A stretch of DNA of 64,000 bases, from positions 62,001 to 126,000 of the forward strand of contig NZ_VCHQ01000001.1 in the NCBI RefSeq assembly GCF_005860775.1, in the 5' to 3' direction. Source of the DNA: Klebsiella indica. GTDB lineage: Bacteria > Pseudomonadota > Gammaproteobacteria > Enterobacterales > Enterobacteriaceae. Positions 22,990 to 30,073 of this stretch are shown here, one piece after another. The notes under the pieces were generated by a model. That model made no database searches and was not told the origin of the DNA. It saw only the letters and a list, made by a program, of their open reading frames with translations. A program made the translations under genes and the position numbers. Positions within the stretch are counted from its first letter, which is position 1, and every line of letters begins with the position of its first letter.

Positions 22990-23991
22990 GCTGCCCTTTT
23001 AAAGCGCACACATTGCCACTATTTATTTAAAAAAAAACAATATATAATATTTAATTATATGTTATATGATTTACACCTTAAATAATTCAAGTTTCTGGAC
23101 AAAACGGCTAACCGTTTTAAACAGCGCTTACGTAGTAGCCCTGAAGACCGGATCATGCAGCAAGTAAGATAGCCTTATTGAGTTTCCAGTGATTCAAATG
23201 ACAAACCGCTCAGTAACAGATTTCAACACTGTCTGCAACGGCCCTGTAAGGTGAGTCCCCGGGATAAGCCACATAACGCCCAGACAACACTTAAGCCACC
23301 GGCATTAAACGGACATATATGTCATTTTTCTCCAATATCGCTCTCTCTATACTCACCAGGAATATTCTCATTCATTGATACTGAGAATATCGGGTGAAGA
23401 GACGGCCAGAGCTTAAACATAAAAAACGCGGCGTTTTGATCTGCATAGCAAGGCTATAATCGTTACACGGTTCCCCAATGACGGTCGCTGTTTATGCCTT
23501 CAGGGATCGTAATGCCAGACGCTGGTGCCAGAGAGCACATCCAAAAGATAATCCTATGACCAGAAAGGCATTTATGCCGTACGCAGAACCCTGCGGCCTG
23601 ATACAGAGAACCTGAATCGCGTCTCTGCCATGCAAAACCATCCGCTTCATACGAACAGTTGAGTTTGATGAAAATTCATCGGTACTTTTCTTAAAAAATA
23701 GATAAACTACAACGCGGGCATCCCTCAATAACATTGAAAACTGCCGGCTAACCTGATGAAATATAAGCTCACTCTTCCCTTTCCGCCCAGGTTAATGTCA
23801 CGATATAATAAAAATCCGGGTGCCGTGATAAATGATAATTGTAATTTTTCGTAATAGCACGATGAAATGTTTTTAGGAGTGGATTATAATTAAAAAGTAA
23901 GATTACAATGTATGTGTCAGGTCTGTTAGTCGTGTTCATCCCACAACGGTGTTGATAGTCGTCGTTTAAACCACTTAAAAGGGGATGCGTT
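22990..23991. other. About 1 kb without a convincing gene, acrB to tomB
   Basis: This stretch is AT-rich at its left end, including a run of A and an ATATAATATTTAATTATATG tract. I find no reading frame with a ribosome site or a recognisable product. A minus-strand frame at 23492-23734 encodes a hydrophobic C-terminal tail (GINAFLVIGLSFGCALWHQR) that could be the remnant of a membrane protein, but nothing else supports it. The right end should contain the tomB promoter. Small RNAs cannot be excluded. Confidence 0.5.
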
Positions 23992-24366
23992 ATGGACGAA
24001 TACTCGCCAAAAAGGCATGATATTGCACAACTTAGATTTCTCTGTGAAACCCTGTATCATGATTGTCTTGCAAACCTGGAAGAAAGTAACCACGGTTGGG
24101 TTAATGATCCGACTTCGGCTATCAATCTTCAACTAAATGACTTGATCGAGCACATTGCCGCGTTCGCACTTAATTATAAAATTAAGTACGCTGAAGAGAA
24201 TAAACTGGTAACCCAGCTTGACGAATACCTGGATGATACTTTCGTCCTGTTCAGCAACTACGGCATTAACACGGCCGATCTACAGAAATGGCGTAAATCG
24301 GGAAACCGGTTATTCCGTAGCTTTGTGAACGCCTGCCGGGAAAACCCGGTCAGTCTTTCTTGTTAG
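23992..24366 (+). CDS. tomB: Hha toxicity modulator TomB (YbaJ)
   Basis: A 124-residue acidic protein nearly identical to E. coli TomB, beginning [14 protein letters not shown]. It counteracts the toxic effect of Hha and affects biofilm formation and conjugation; oxidation of Hha by TomB has been proposed. An AAGGGG ribosome site lies upstream. hha follows after 26 bases in the same operon. Confidence 0.97.
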   Translation: MDEYSPKRHDIAQLRFLCETLYHDCLANLEESNHGWVNDPTSAINLQLNDLIEHIAAFALNYKIKYAEENKLVTQLDEYLDDTFVLFSNYGINTADLQKWRKSGNRLFRSFVNACRENPVSLSC

Positions 24367-24392
24367 CATTATTACAATTAAAGGGTGAATTT

Positions 24393-24611
24393 ATGTCCAC
24401 TAAAACATTAACCAAAATAGACTATTTGATGCGTTTACGACGCTGTCAGACAATTGATACGCTGGAGCGTGTAATTGAAAAAAATAAATATGAACTTTCC
24501 GATAATGAACTGGCGGTATTTTACTCAGCGGCCGACCATCGCCTTGCTGAGTTGACGATGAATAAGCTGTACGACAAAATTCCTCCTTCAGTCTGGAAAT
24601 TTATCCGCTAG
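24393..24611 (+). CDS. hha: Haemolysin expression-modulating protein Hha
   Basis: A 72-residue nucleoid-associated protein of the Hha/YmoA family that partners H-NS to silence horizontally acquired genes. The core [19 protein letters not shown] and [14 protein letters not shown] is identical to E. coli. The start at 24393 is preceded by AAGGGTGA. It forms an operon with tomB. Confidence 0.97.
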   Translation: MSTKTLTKIDYLMRLRRCQTIDTLERVIEKNKYELSDNELAVFYSAADHRLAELTMNKLYDKIPPSVWKFIR

Positions 24612-25180
24612 TGCATTTCGAATGAAAGTTGAATGACCTTTACCGTAAACATCATCCCCTGATACAGATAATAAATGTGGAGTCATTCATATATGTTAGC
24701 CAACTCCGGTAATGAAACCGGTTTCATTATGTGCTGTGGCGGCATACGCAATCCATAAATAAAGCAGCCGCCGTGAAATGAACATCAGATGATCGTCGGT
24801 GAGAGCCATCTCGCTGGGGTGTTTTGCTGCGAGCCTTTCGCCTGCCTGCCAGGTGTCTTGTGGTACATTACAGTGATTCAGCCCCCGAAGAAGAAATGTT
24901 AAGGGAAACAGGCCCGGCGAGACGATGCGGAGCGCATTTATTGATAGTCCGCAACGATGATAACGACGCGAGTTCCTCAGAAAAATGACGCTCCCCGCCG
25001 CAGTCGACGGTAACTGTTATGCTTTTCTACAACCAATCTGTTACTTTCCCCTGTGTTTTGCGCAACATAAAATAACCTCAGGCTGGGCCAGACCAGGGTA
25101 CATGGATGGGCTGCGCCATCCGCGGCCAACGCATATGCAACTTGCAGTGTGACTGGGTATAGCAGAATTTGAGGAATAAG
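24612..25180. other. 569-bp region between hha and ylaC without an intact gene
   Basis: I see no intact gene here. In E. coli K-12, as I recall it, maa and ylaB (a diguanylate phosphodiesterase gene) occupy this place, so this may be a deletion scar. It contains a perfect 18-bp palindrome at 24711-24728 and, at its right end, the ylaC ribosome site. Confidence 0.5.
24711..24728. promoter_or_regulatory. Perfect 18-bp palindrome of LacI/GalR operator type
   Basis: The sequence AATGAAACCGGTTTCATT is a perfect palindrome with a central CG. Its TGAAACCGGTTTCA core is what LacI-family regulators such as AscG recognise. No sugar gene lies next to it and no T-run follows, so it is not a terminator. 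Its regulator and target are unknown. Confidence 0.5.
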
Positions 25181-25651
25181 ATGACAGAAATACAGCAACT
25201 GCTGAAGAACACCATTGATGAGCTTAATATAAAGGAGAAACGCGACAACCGTCCGCGTTTTAGTATTAGCTTTATTCGTCATCACCCGTGGCTGTTTGTT
25301 GCCATGTACGCGGCTTTCCTGGCCACACTCGTTGTGATGATGCGTTCAGAAACGCTGGTAGACTCCGTGTGGCTGCTTATCGTCCTGTTCGTTCTGCTAA
25401 ACGGTTTTTTCTTCTTTGATGTCTATCCCCGCTATCGCTACGAGGATATTGATGTACTGGACTTTCGCGTTTGCTACAACGGCGAATGGTACAACACCCG
25501 ATTTGTTCCCAACCAGCTGATCGAGCGTATCCTGCAATCCCCCCGCGTCGCCGATAAACAAAAAACGCAGTTGCGGAAAATGATTGATACCAAAGGTGAG
25601 CTTTCATTCTACGATGTATTTTCTCTTACCCGCGACGGAACGGCCCAATAA
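25181..25651 (+). CDS. ylaC: Inner-membrane protein YlaC
   Basis: A 156-residue protein equal in length and closely similar to E. coli YlaC. Two adjacent hydrophobic segments (about residues 38-58 and 65-82) are followed by a conserved soluble domain with [18 protein letters not shown] and [13 protein letters not shown]. Function is unknown. The start at 25181 follows GAGGAATAAG; an in-frame ATG four codons upstream lacks this spacing. Confidence 0.94.
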   Translation: MTEIQQLLKNTIDELNIKEKRDNRPRFSISFIRHHPWLFVAMYAAFLATLVVMMRSETLVDSVWLLIVLFVLLNGFFFFDVYPRYRYEDIDVLDFRVCYNGEWYNTRFVPNQLIERILQSPRVADKQKTQLRKMIDTKGELSFYDVFSLTRDGTAQ

Positions 25652-25862
25652 GACGATTCAGCGTCCGCAACGCCGGAATAAAATGCGCGGCGGACGTATT
25701 ACCGTAGCCCAAAACCAAGCCGCTTCTGGCGTTTTTCGCGTCAAGATAAAAACGGCTTAACGCTGCCAGATGACGGGCAATCGCCTGCCATAGCCTCCGG
25801 TTCTCCTTGCGTGTCGCCAGAGCCCAACAATACGCCCCCCTCTTCACGCAATAACTTGTCAA
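25626..25862 (-). pseudogene. Remnant of a MocR-type (GntR/aminotransferase) regulator, 3' end
   Basis: The last about 40 codons (FYLDAKNARSGLVLGYGNTS onward) resemble the C-terminal end of PLP-binding MocR regulators, which typically read GLLLGYxxLs then a short helix. The upstream half does not fit the family in this frame and no N-terminal winged-helix part exists nearby, so this is a fragment, probably also frameshifted. It overlaps the end of ylaC by 26 bases on the other strand. Confidence 0.5.
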
Positions 25863-25928
25863 GGAGCCGACGCCAGATAAAAAGCGGGAAATAATTCACT
25901 GCAGGGACACCCGGCGTAAAGTGTAACG

Positions 25929-26441
25929 TTGGCGAGTCATGATGCGTGCCTGTCTATCATGTCTGCAAACGCTCAGAGAGCACGACAATCAGCTCTTCCT
26001 CGTTATCCTTTCCCAGTGATTTCAGCGCTGCAACATACGTTTCCTGATGGCTATGCCGCAGATATCCTTCGGTTGCTCCAGGGCGCTGTCGAGAGTATTG
26101 CGCGACGACCTCAGCCGCTTCGCCATAGCACGGCAATGGCAACCGAAGCCCAGTGGCTGCTGATGCGTTACGTGTTTGAAACTCTCGGCTATCGCCGCTA
26201 CGAGTGGAAATGTAATAGCCTGAACGAGCCTTCTCGTCGGACGGCGCTGCGGCTGGGATTTCAGTACGAGGGGCGCTTTCGGCAGGCGCTGGTGGTAAAA
26301 GGCCACAATCGCGATACCGACTGGTTTTCCATTATCGATAGCGAGTGGCCGCGAATTGATAAAGCGATACGGCAATGGCTGGCCGCCGACAATTTCAGCG
26401 CCGACGGCCAACAGTTACGCAGACTGGAAAGTTTCCGTTAA
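25929..26441 (+). pseudogene. Remnant of a GNAT N-acetyltransferase, C-terminal part
   Basis: From about 26130 the frame encodes a clear GNAT C-terminal half: [20 protein letters not shown], then [20 protein letters not shown], which carries the acetyl-CoA-binding and helix-4 motifs seen in RimJ/RimL-like proteins of about 220 residues. The upstream 60-70 codons do not resemble the family in any one frame, so the N-terminal half is lost or frameshifted. Its stop overlaps the rpmJ2 stop on the opposite strand. Confidence 0.6.
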
Positions 26442-26578
26442 CGTCTTTTTTTACGTCCCTGCACGGCCTTAAAGCGGGGATTACTTTTGCAAATCACGTA
26501 CAGCCGCCCTTTGCGCTTAACGATCTGGCAATCCGGGTGGCGCTGTTTGGCGCTGCGTAAGGAATTAAGTACCTGCAT
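26438..26578 (-). CDS. rpmJ2: Alternative ribosomal protein L36 (RpmJ2/YkgO)
   Basis: A 46-residue L36 paralogue, [20 protein letters not shown] then [17 protein letters not shown]. It keeps only two Cys (17 and 30) and lacks the full zinc-binding set of standard L36, so it can replace zinc-containing L36 in zinc starvation. Its ATG overlaps the rpmE2 stop by one base, giving a coupled operon. Nearly identical to E. coli YkgO. Confidence 0.95.
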   Translation of the reverse strand: MQVLNSLRSAKQRHPDCQIVKRKGRLYVICKSNPRFKAVQGRKKRR

Positions 26579-26844
26579 TATTTGCTCCTTTTCGCATCAA
26601 GAAAGCCACCGAAACGCTGGCGGAAGCGCGCGGTACTGCCTTCATTGTTGAACGTTTTCTGTTTGCCAGTGTAATAAGGATGCGATTTGGACGACACATC
26701 AATTGTTACATAGGGATACGTGACGCCTTCCAGTTCAATCTCACGTTCAGTTTTAATCGTTGAACCGACTTTAAAATACTCGTTGGCGCTGGTGTCATGA
26801 AAGACCACCGTGCGGTAGTGCGGATGAATATTGGGTTTCATCAT
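26578..26844 (-). CDS. rpmE2: Alternative ribosomal protein L31, type B (RpmE2/YkgM)
   Basis: An 88-residue type-B L31 without the zinc-binding cysteines of L31 type A. The conserved core is [32 protein letters not shown] and FRQRFGGF. It substitutes for the zinc form when zinc is scarce, releasing zinc. It is the first gene of the rpmE2-rpmJ2 operon, with a Zur-type palindrome just upstream. Confidence 0.95.
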   Translation of the reverse strand: MMKPNIHPHYRTVVFHDTSANEYFKVGSTIKTEREIELEGVTYPYVTIDVSSKSHPYYTGKQKTFNNEGSTARFRQRFGGFLDAKRSK

Positions 26845-26850
26845 GGCCTC

Positions 26851-26875
26851 AATAATATGTTATAACATAACAATA
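26851..26875. promoter_or_regulatory. Zur-type operator upstream of rpmE2
   Basis: The perfect palindrome TATGTTATAACATA at 26856-26869, inside an AT-rich extended repeat, matches the core of enterobacterial Zur boxes (consensus with GTTATAAC centre) and lies 12 bases upstream of rpmE2. Zur would repress the operon when zinc is sufficient. Confidence 0.75.
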
Positions 26876-26959
26876 AAATACGCCAGACCGATACAAAGAT
26901 CAACCATGACAACTCCGTGGGTAATAGAGAGTCGGCGGCACTGGCCGCCCTTCTCCGGA

Positions 26960-28033
26960 TTAAGGATTTAACTGATGCGCCAGCACCCGTAGCTGCTCGG
27001 CAATAGATTGCAGGTTTTTACCAGATTCCGTTTTAGGCCCGCTAGAGTGGCGTACCACCAGACGAGCCGGGAGAATAGAAGATGTATGGGATGTCTCGTT
27101 ATCGCCGCTATCAAGGATGCGACGCACGGCTTCTTTTCCCTGCAGATCAAGATCCAACGATACGGTTGTTAGCGCCGGATAAAAGAAAGAGCTTTCATAA
27201 GTATCATCGTAACCAATGACTGACTTTTCTCCCGGGATCGGTACCTGATGCTGATGAAACGCGCTCAGCACGCCAAGCGCCATCTGGTCATTGCCCACCA
27301 GAACCGCAGTAAAGTTTGGCGTTTCACGCAGCATTTGTAGCGCCCCCGCATAACCACTCTGCGCATCCCAGTTACCGCGAATCACCGTTACTGGCTGTAG
27401 CCCATAACTTTCCAGCGTCTCTATCCAGCTTTTCAAACGTAATCTTGCCGATACCGAGCTTTCAGGCCCGGCCAGTACGGCGATCTCCCGATGACCCATT
27501 TCATACAGGTATTTGACGCTGGCCCGGGTACCATCAGCCGGATTAAACGAAACGTTAAACACAGAACTATAGGGATCAACATCCAAAAAAAGACAGACGA
27601 TATCATCGTTATCAACCGCAATTTTCTGTGCTTTTTCAGTCTCAAGCGGCACATTGATGATAACCTTATCTACCCGCTGGGACTTCAGTTCATTGATCGA
27701 ATCCTGAATACTTTGGTTGACGCTCTCATCGATCATTGAAATAAGCACCTGATACCCTTCCATATTCGCATAGCGTTTCACCGCCGCAGCAACCTGGGAC
27801 GGCGCATGCAATGCAAGGGAAGTCGTCACCAGACCCACGGTATGACTCCGCTTACCGACCAGTTGTTGTGCCAGACGATTAGGGACATACCGCAATTCTT
27901 TAATGGATTTCTCTACCTTACTGCGCGTGGCTTTGGATACATTAGCAGACTTATTGAGTACCCTGGACACGGTCTGATAGGAGACACCCGCATGGCGGGC
28001 AACATCTTCTAAGGTCGCGCTTTTAGACTTCAT
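26960..28033 (-). CDS. ganR: LacI-family regulator of the galactan locus (GanR-like)
   Basis: A 357-residue LacI/GalR-family repressor. The N-terminal helix-turn-helix reads TLEDVARHAGVSYQTVSRVL (about residues 6-25), followed by the hinge helix (YVPNRLAQQLVGKRSHTVGL) and a periplasmic-binding-protein-like sugar domain (for example MGHREIAVLAGP). The start at 28033 follows AAGGA; upstream in-frame codons would add an unrelated 28 residues. It is divergent from the porin gene and first in the gan locus. The role as galactan regulator is inferred from position and the Dickeya gan locus; the inducer is probably galactobiose or galactose. Confidence 0.85.
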   Translation of the reverse strand: MKSKSATLEDVARHAGVSYQTVSRVLNKSANVSKATRSKVEKSIKELRYVPNRLAQQLVGKRSHTVGLVTTSLALHAPSQVAAAVKRYANMEGYQVLISMIDESVNQSIQDSINELKSQRVDKVIINVPLETEKAQKIAVDNDDIVCLFLDVDPYSSVFNVSFNPADGTRASVKYLYEMGHREIAVLAGPESSVSARLRLKSWIETLESYGLQPVTVIRGNWDAQSGYAGALQMLRETPNFTAVLVGNDQMALGVLSAFHQHQVPIPGEKSVIGYDDTYESSFFYPALTTVSLDLDLQGKEAVRRILDSGDNETSHTSSILPARLVVRHSSGPKTESGKNLQSIAEQLRVLAHQLNP

Positions 28034-28129
28034 GGTCCGGTTCCTTATATTGTTATCCCTGGATTGTAACAGGGGCAATTTTAAAAAACGCCCATTGCAG
28101 CACTTCCTGAACAACAATCCTCACAAAAA

Positions 28130-28143
28130 GTATGACGTTCACA
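28130..28143. promoter_or_regulatory. Candidate GanR operator, ganR side
   Basis: GTATGACGTTCACA is an inverted near-copy of the element at 28269-28282 next to ganL: read on the minus strand, 13 of 14 positions agree (TGTGAACGTnATAC). The ACGT core fits LacI-family half-site geometry. Confidence 0.45.
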
Positions 28144-28152
28144 ATACAACAA

Positions 28153-28172
28153 AATGTGAATAGACTCACTAC
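28153..28172. promoter_or_regulatory. CRP site in the ganR-ganL intergenic region
   Basis: TGTGA, six bases, then TCACT matches the CRP consensus (TGTGA-N6-TCACA) in nine of ten positions. It implies catabolite control of ganL and perhaps ganR. Confidence 0.65.
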
Positions 28173-28268
28173 CCGTAACAAAACCCGCTTATTTATTTGC
28201 AGTTAATCACACTATAGCGATCATCCATTTGCCTGGACTCTGATTTAGGACTTTTATGACACTTGTTA

Positions 28269-28282
28269 TGTGAACGTAATAC
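28269..28282. promoter_or_regulatory. Candidate GanR operator, ganL side
   Basis: TGTGAACGTAATAC, flanked by TTGTTA and AA, shares the ACGTnATAC half-site with the elements at 28130 (inverted) and 37104. It lies about 20 bases before the ganL start, where a bound repressor would block transcription. Confidence 0.45.
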
Positions 28283-28301
28283 AAAAAATAAGAGGAATGA
28301 C

Positions 28302-29573
28302 ATGAACACTACGCTACGCACACTCTCCGTTGCGTTGGCCGCTGCGCTGATTTCACCATCCGTGTTTGCCGCTTCCGCTACAGTCCCGGGTATCGATTTT
28401 CATGGTTATCTGCGCGCCGGAGTTGGGGTCTCCGGTGACGGAAGTGAAGCCGAATGGCAAAAAAATAAACTGGGACGTCTGGGTAATGAATCCGATACCT
28501 ATGGCGAGCTGGAGTTAGGTTCAGAAGTTTACAAAAAAGACGACGTCAGTTTTTATCTCGACAGCATGGTCAGCATGGTGTCTGATGGCTCTAACGATAA
28601 CGAAACAACGCTGGATGATGATGCGCAGTTCGGCCTACGTCAGTTGAACCTGCAAATCAAAGGCCTGATTCCCGGCGATCCGAATGCCGTCATTTGGGGC
28701 GGTAAACGCTACTATCAGCGCCACGATCTCCACATCATCGACACCAAATACTGGAACATTTCCGGTTCCGGCGCGGGGATTGAAAATTACACATTCGGCC
28801 CAGGCGCCGTCTCATTTGCCTGGATCCGCGGAGACGCCAACGACGTTGACTATCGCGTCGATGGCGACAGCAACGTCAACATTAATTACCTCGATCTACG
28901 CTACGCAGGCTGGAAGCCCTGGTCCGGTTCATGGACAGAATTTGGTATCGATTATGCGATGCCGAACACCACCAAGAAGCAAGACACCTACGGCGGGCTA
29001 TATGATGCTGAAAATGGCGTTATGCTGACCGGTGAAATCAGTCAGGATATGCTGGGCGGCTACAACAAGACGGTGTTGCAGTATGCGAATAAAGGGCTGG
29101 CGCAAAACATGGTCTCCCAGGGCGGCGGCTGGTATGACATGTGGCACTACGTTAATGACGCCACCGGCTATCGCGTGATCAATACGGGTTTAATCCCGAT
29201 TACCGACAAATTCTCCGTTAACCATGTACTGACCTGGGGATCGGCGGATAACATTACTGAGTACACGGATAAAACGCGTATGATCTCGCTGGTGGCTCGC
29301 GGGCAATATCAGTTCACCGACTACGTGCGTCTGATTGGCGAAGTGGGCGGTTTTTACCAGAAAGATAGCTACAAGAACAATACCGATTACAAACAGGCAG
29401 GTGAAAAATACACCATTGCACTGGGTCTGGCGGATGGTCCAGACTTTATGTCACGCCCGGAACTGCGTATTTTCGCATCCTGGCTGAATGATTCTGAGAA
29501 TGGTAAGCCGTTCGAAGATCAAACAGCCAACAATACGTGGAACTTTGGTGTCCAGGTAGAAGCCTGGTGGTAA
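28302..29573 (+). CDS. ganL: LamB-family oligogalactoside porin (GanL-like)
   Basis: A 423-residue outer-membrane sugar porin of the LamB/maltoporin family. The signal peptide is MNTTLRTLSVALAAALISPS ending FA before ASATV. The mature protein begins with the family motif IDFHGYLRAGVGVSGDG and ends with an aromatic-rich strand closing in WW, as outer-membrane barrels do. It lies at the edge of a galactan-uptake locus with an upstream CRP site, so its substrates are probably beta-1,4-galacto-oligosaccharides, as reported for GanL of Dickeya. The start at 28302 follows AGAGGAATGAC. Confidence 0.85.
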   Translation: MNTTLRTLSVALAAALISPSVFAASATVPGIDFHGYLRAGVGVSGDGSEAEWQKNKLGRLGNESDTYGELELGSEVYKKDDVSFYLDSMVSMVSDGSNDNETTLDDDAQFGLRQLNLQIKGLIPGDPNAVIWGGKRYYQRHDLHIIDTKYWNISGSGAGIENYTFGPGAVSFAWIRGDANDVDYRVDGDSNVNINYLDLRYAGWKPWSGSWTEFGIDYAMPNTTKKQDTYGGLYDAENGVMLTGEISQDMLGGYNKTVLQYANKGLAQNMVSQGGGWYDMWHYVNDATGYRVINTGLIPITDKFSVNHVLTWGSADNITEYTDKTRMISLVARGQYQFTDYVRLIGEVGGFYQKDSYKNNTDYKQAGEKYTIALGLADGPDFMSRPELRIFASWLNDSENGKPFEDQTANNTWNFGVQVEAWW

Positions 29574-29662
29574 TGATATTTAAATCTGTTTTATCTCCCA
29601 CTGTAAGGTCGTTAATTACCCTCCGGTAATCATTATTGCCATTGAATGCTTGCTATATTTTC

Positions 29663-29697
29663 GGGATAACCCATTATTGGGTTATCCCATTTTTTAT
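29663..29697 (+). terminator. Intrinsic terminator of ganL
   Basis: An 11-bp perfect stem (GGGATAACCCA / TGGGTTATCCC) with a four-base loop is followed by ATTTTTTAT. It overlaps the end of the convergent EIIB gene by four bases. Confidence 0.9.
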
Positions 29698-30008
29698 TTA
29701 CGGCTGGCAAAGTGTTCATCAAGTAATTGTCGCAAGGCATCAGACTGCTTCCCGAATATAGCATGTACCTGTTGCCCAAGAATAATTACACCAAGCGCCC
29801 CCTGCTGCTGCAAAGACCGGGAATCAATAACCGCCAGATTATTTACCGTAACCCGTAAACGGGTAATACAGGCATCAACATTAATAATGTTGCTCTCACC
29901 GCCAAAGGCCTGAATTAAATTTTCAATCTGTTGTTGTTCCGCATGACTCAACGGTTCCATCTTACGGGGTTGAGAAAAATAATTCAGAAAGGATTTCAAA
30001 CTCACCAT
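29694..30008 (-). CDS. Orphan PTS EIIB domain protein (glucose family)
   Basis: A 104-residue single-domain EIIB of the glucose/beta-glucoside PTS class. The phosphorylated Cys47 sits in DACITRLRVTV, and the region LGVIILGQQVHAIFGKQSD matches the end of the fold. No EIIC or EIIA is adjacent. It is the last gene on the gan strand, 65 bases after ganB, but an intrinsic terminator lies between them, so expression would need read-through or its own promoter. Its partner is unknown; it may serve another permease or act as a regulatory phosphocarrier. A GGAGTCTGTT ribosome site precedes it. Confidence 0.85.
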   Translation of the reverse strand: MVSLKSFLNYFSQPRKMEPLSHAEQQQIENLIQAFGGESNIINVDACITRLRVTVNNLAVIDSRSLQQQGALGVIILGQQVHAIFGKQSDALRQLLDEHFASRK

Positions 30009-30030
30009 AACAGACTCCTGACAGACAGAT

Positions 30031-30060
30031 AAAAAAACGCCTGCTCTCAGGGGCAGGCGC
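30031..30060 (-). terminator. Intrinsic terminator after ganB
   Basis: A 7-bp stem (CGCCTGC / GCAGGCG) followed on the minus strand by seven T residues lies between the ganB stop and the EIIB start. Confidence 0.85.
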
Positions 30061-30073
30061 GGGTAAAGAAAAA

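Noticed and set aside
23492-23734. 80-codon minus-strand frame between acrB and tomB
   Set aside because: A hydrophobic stretch is present but there is no ribosome site or family match; kept only as a possible remnant in the gap entry.
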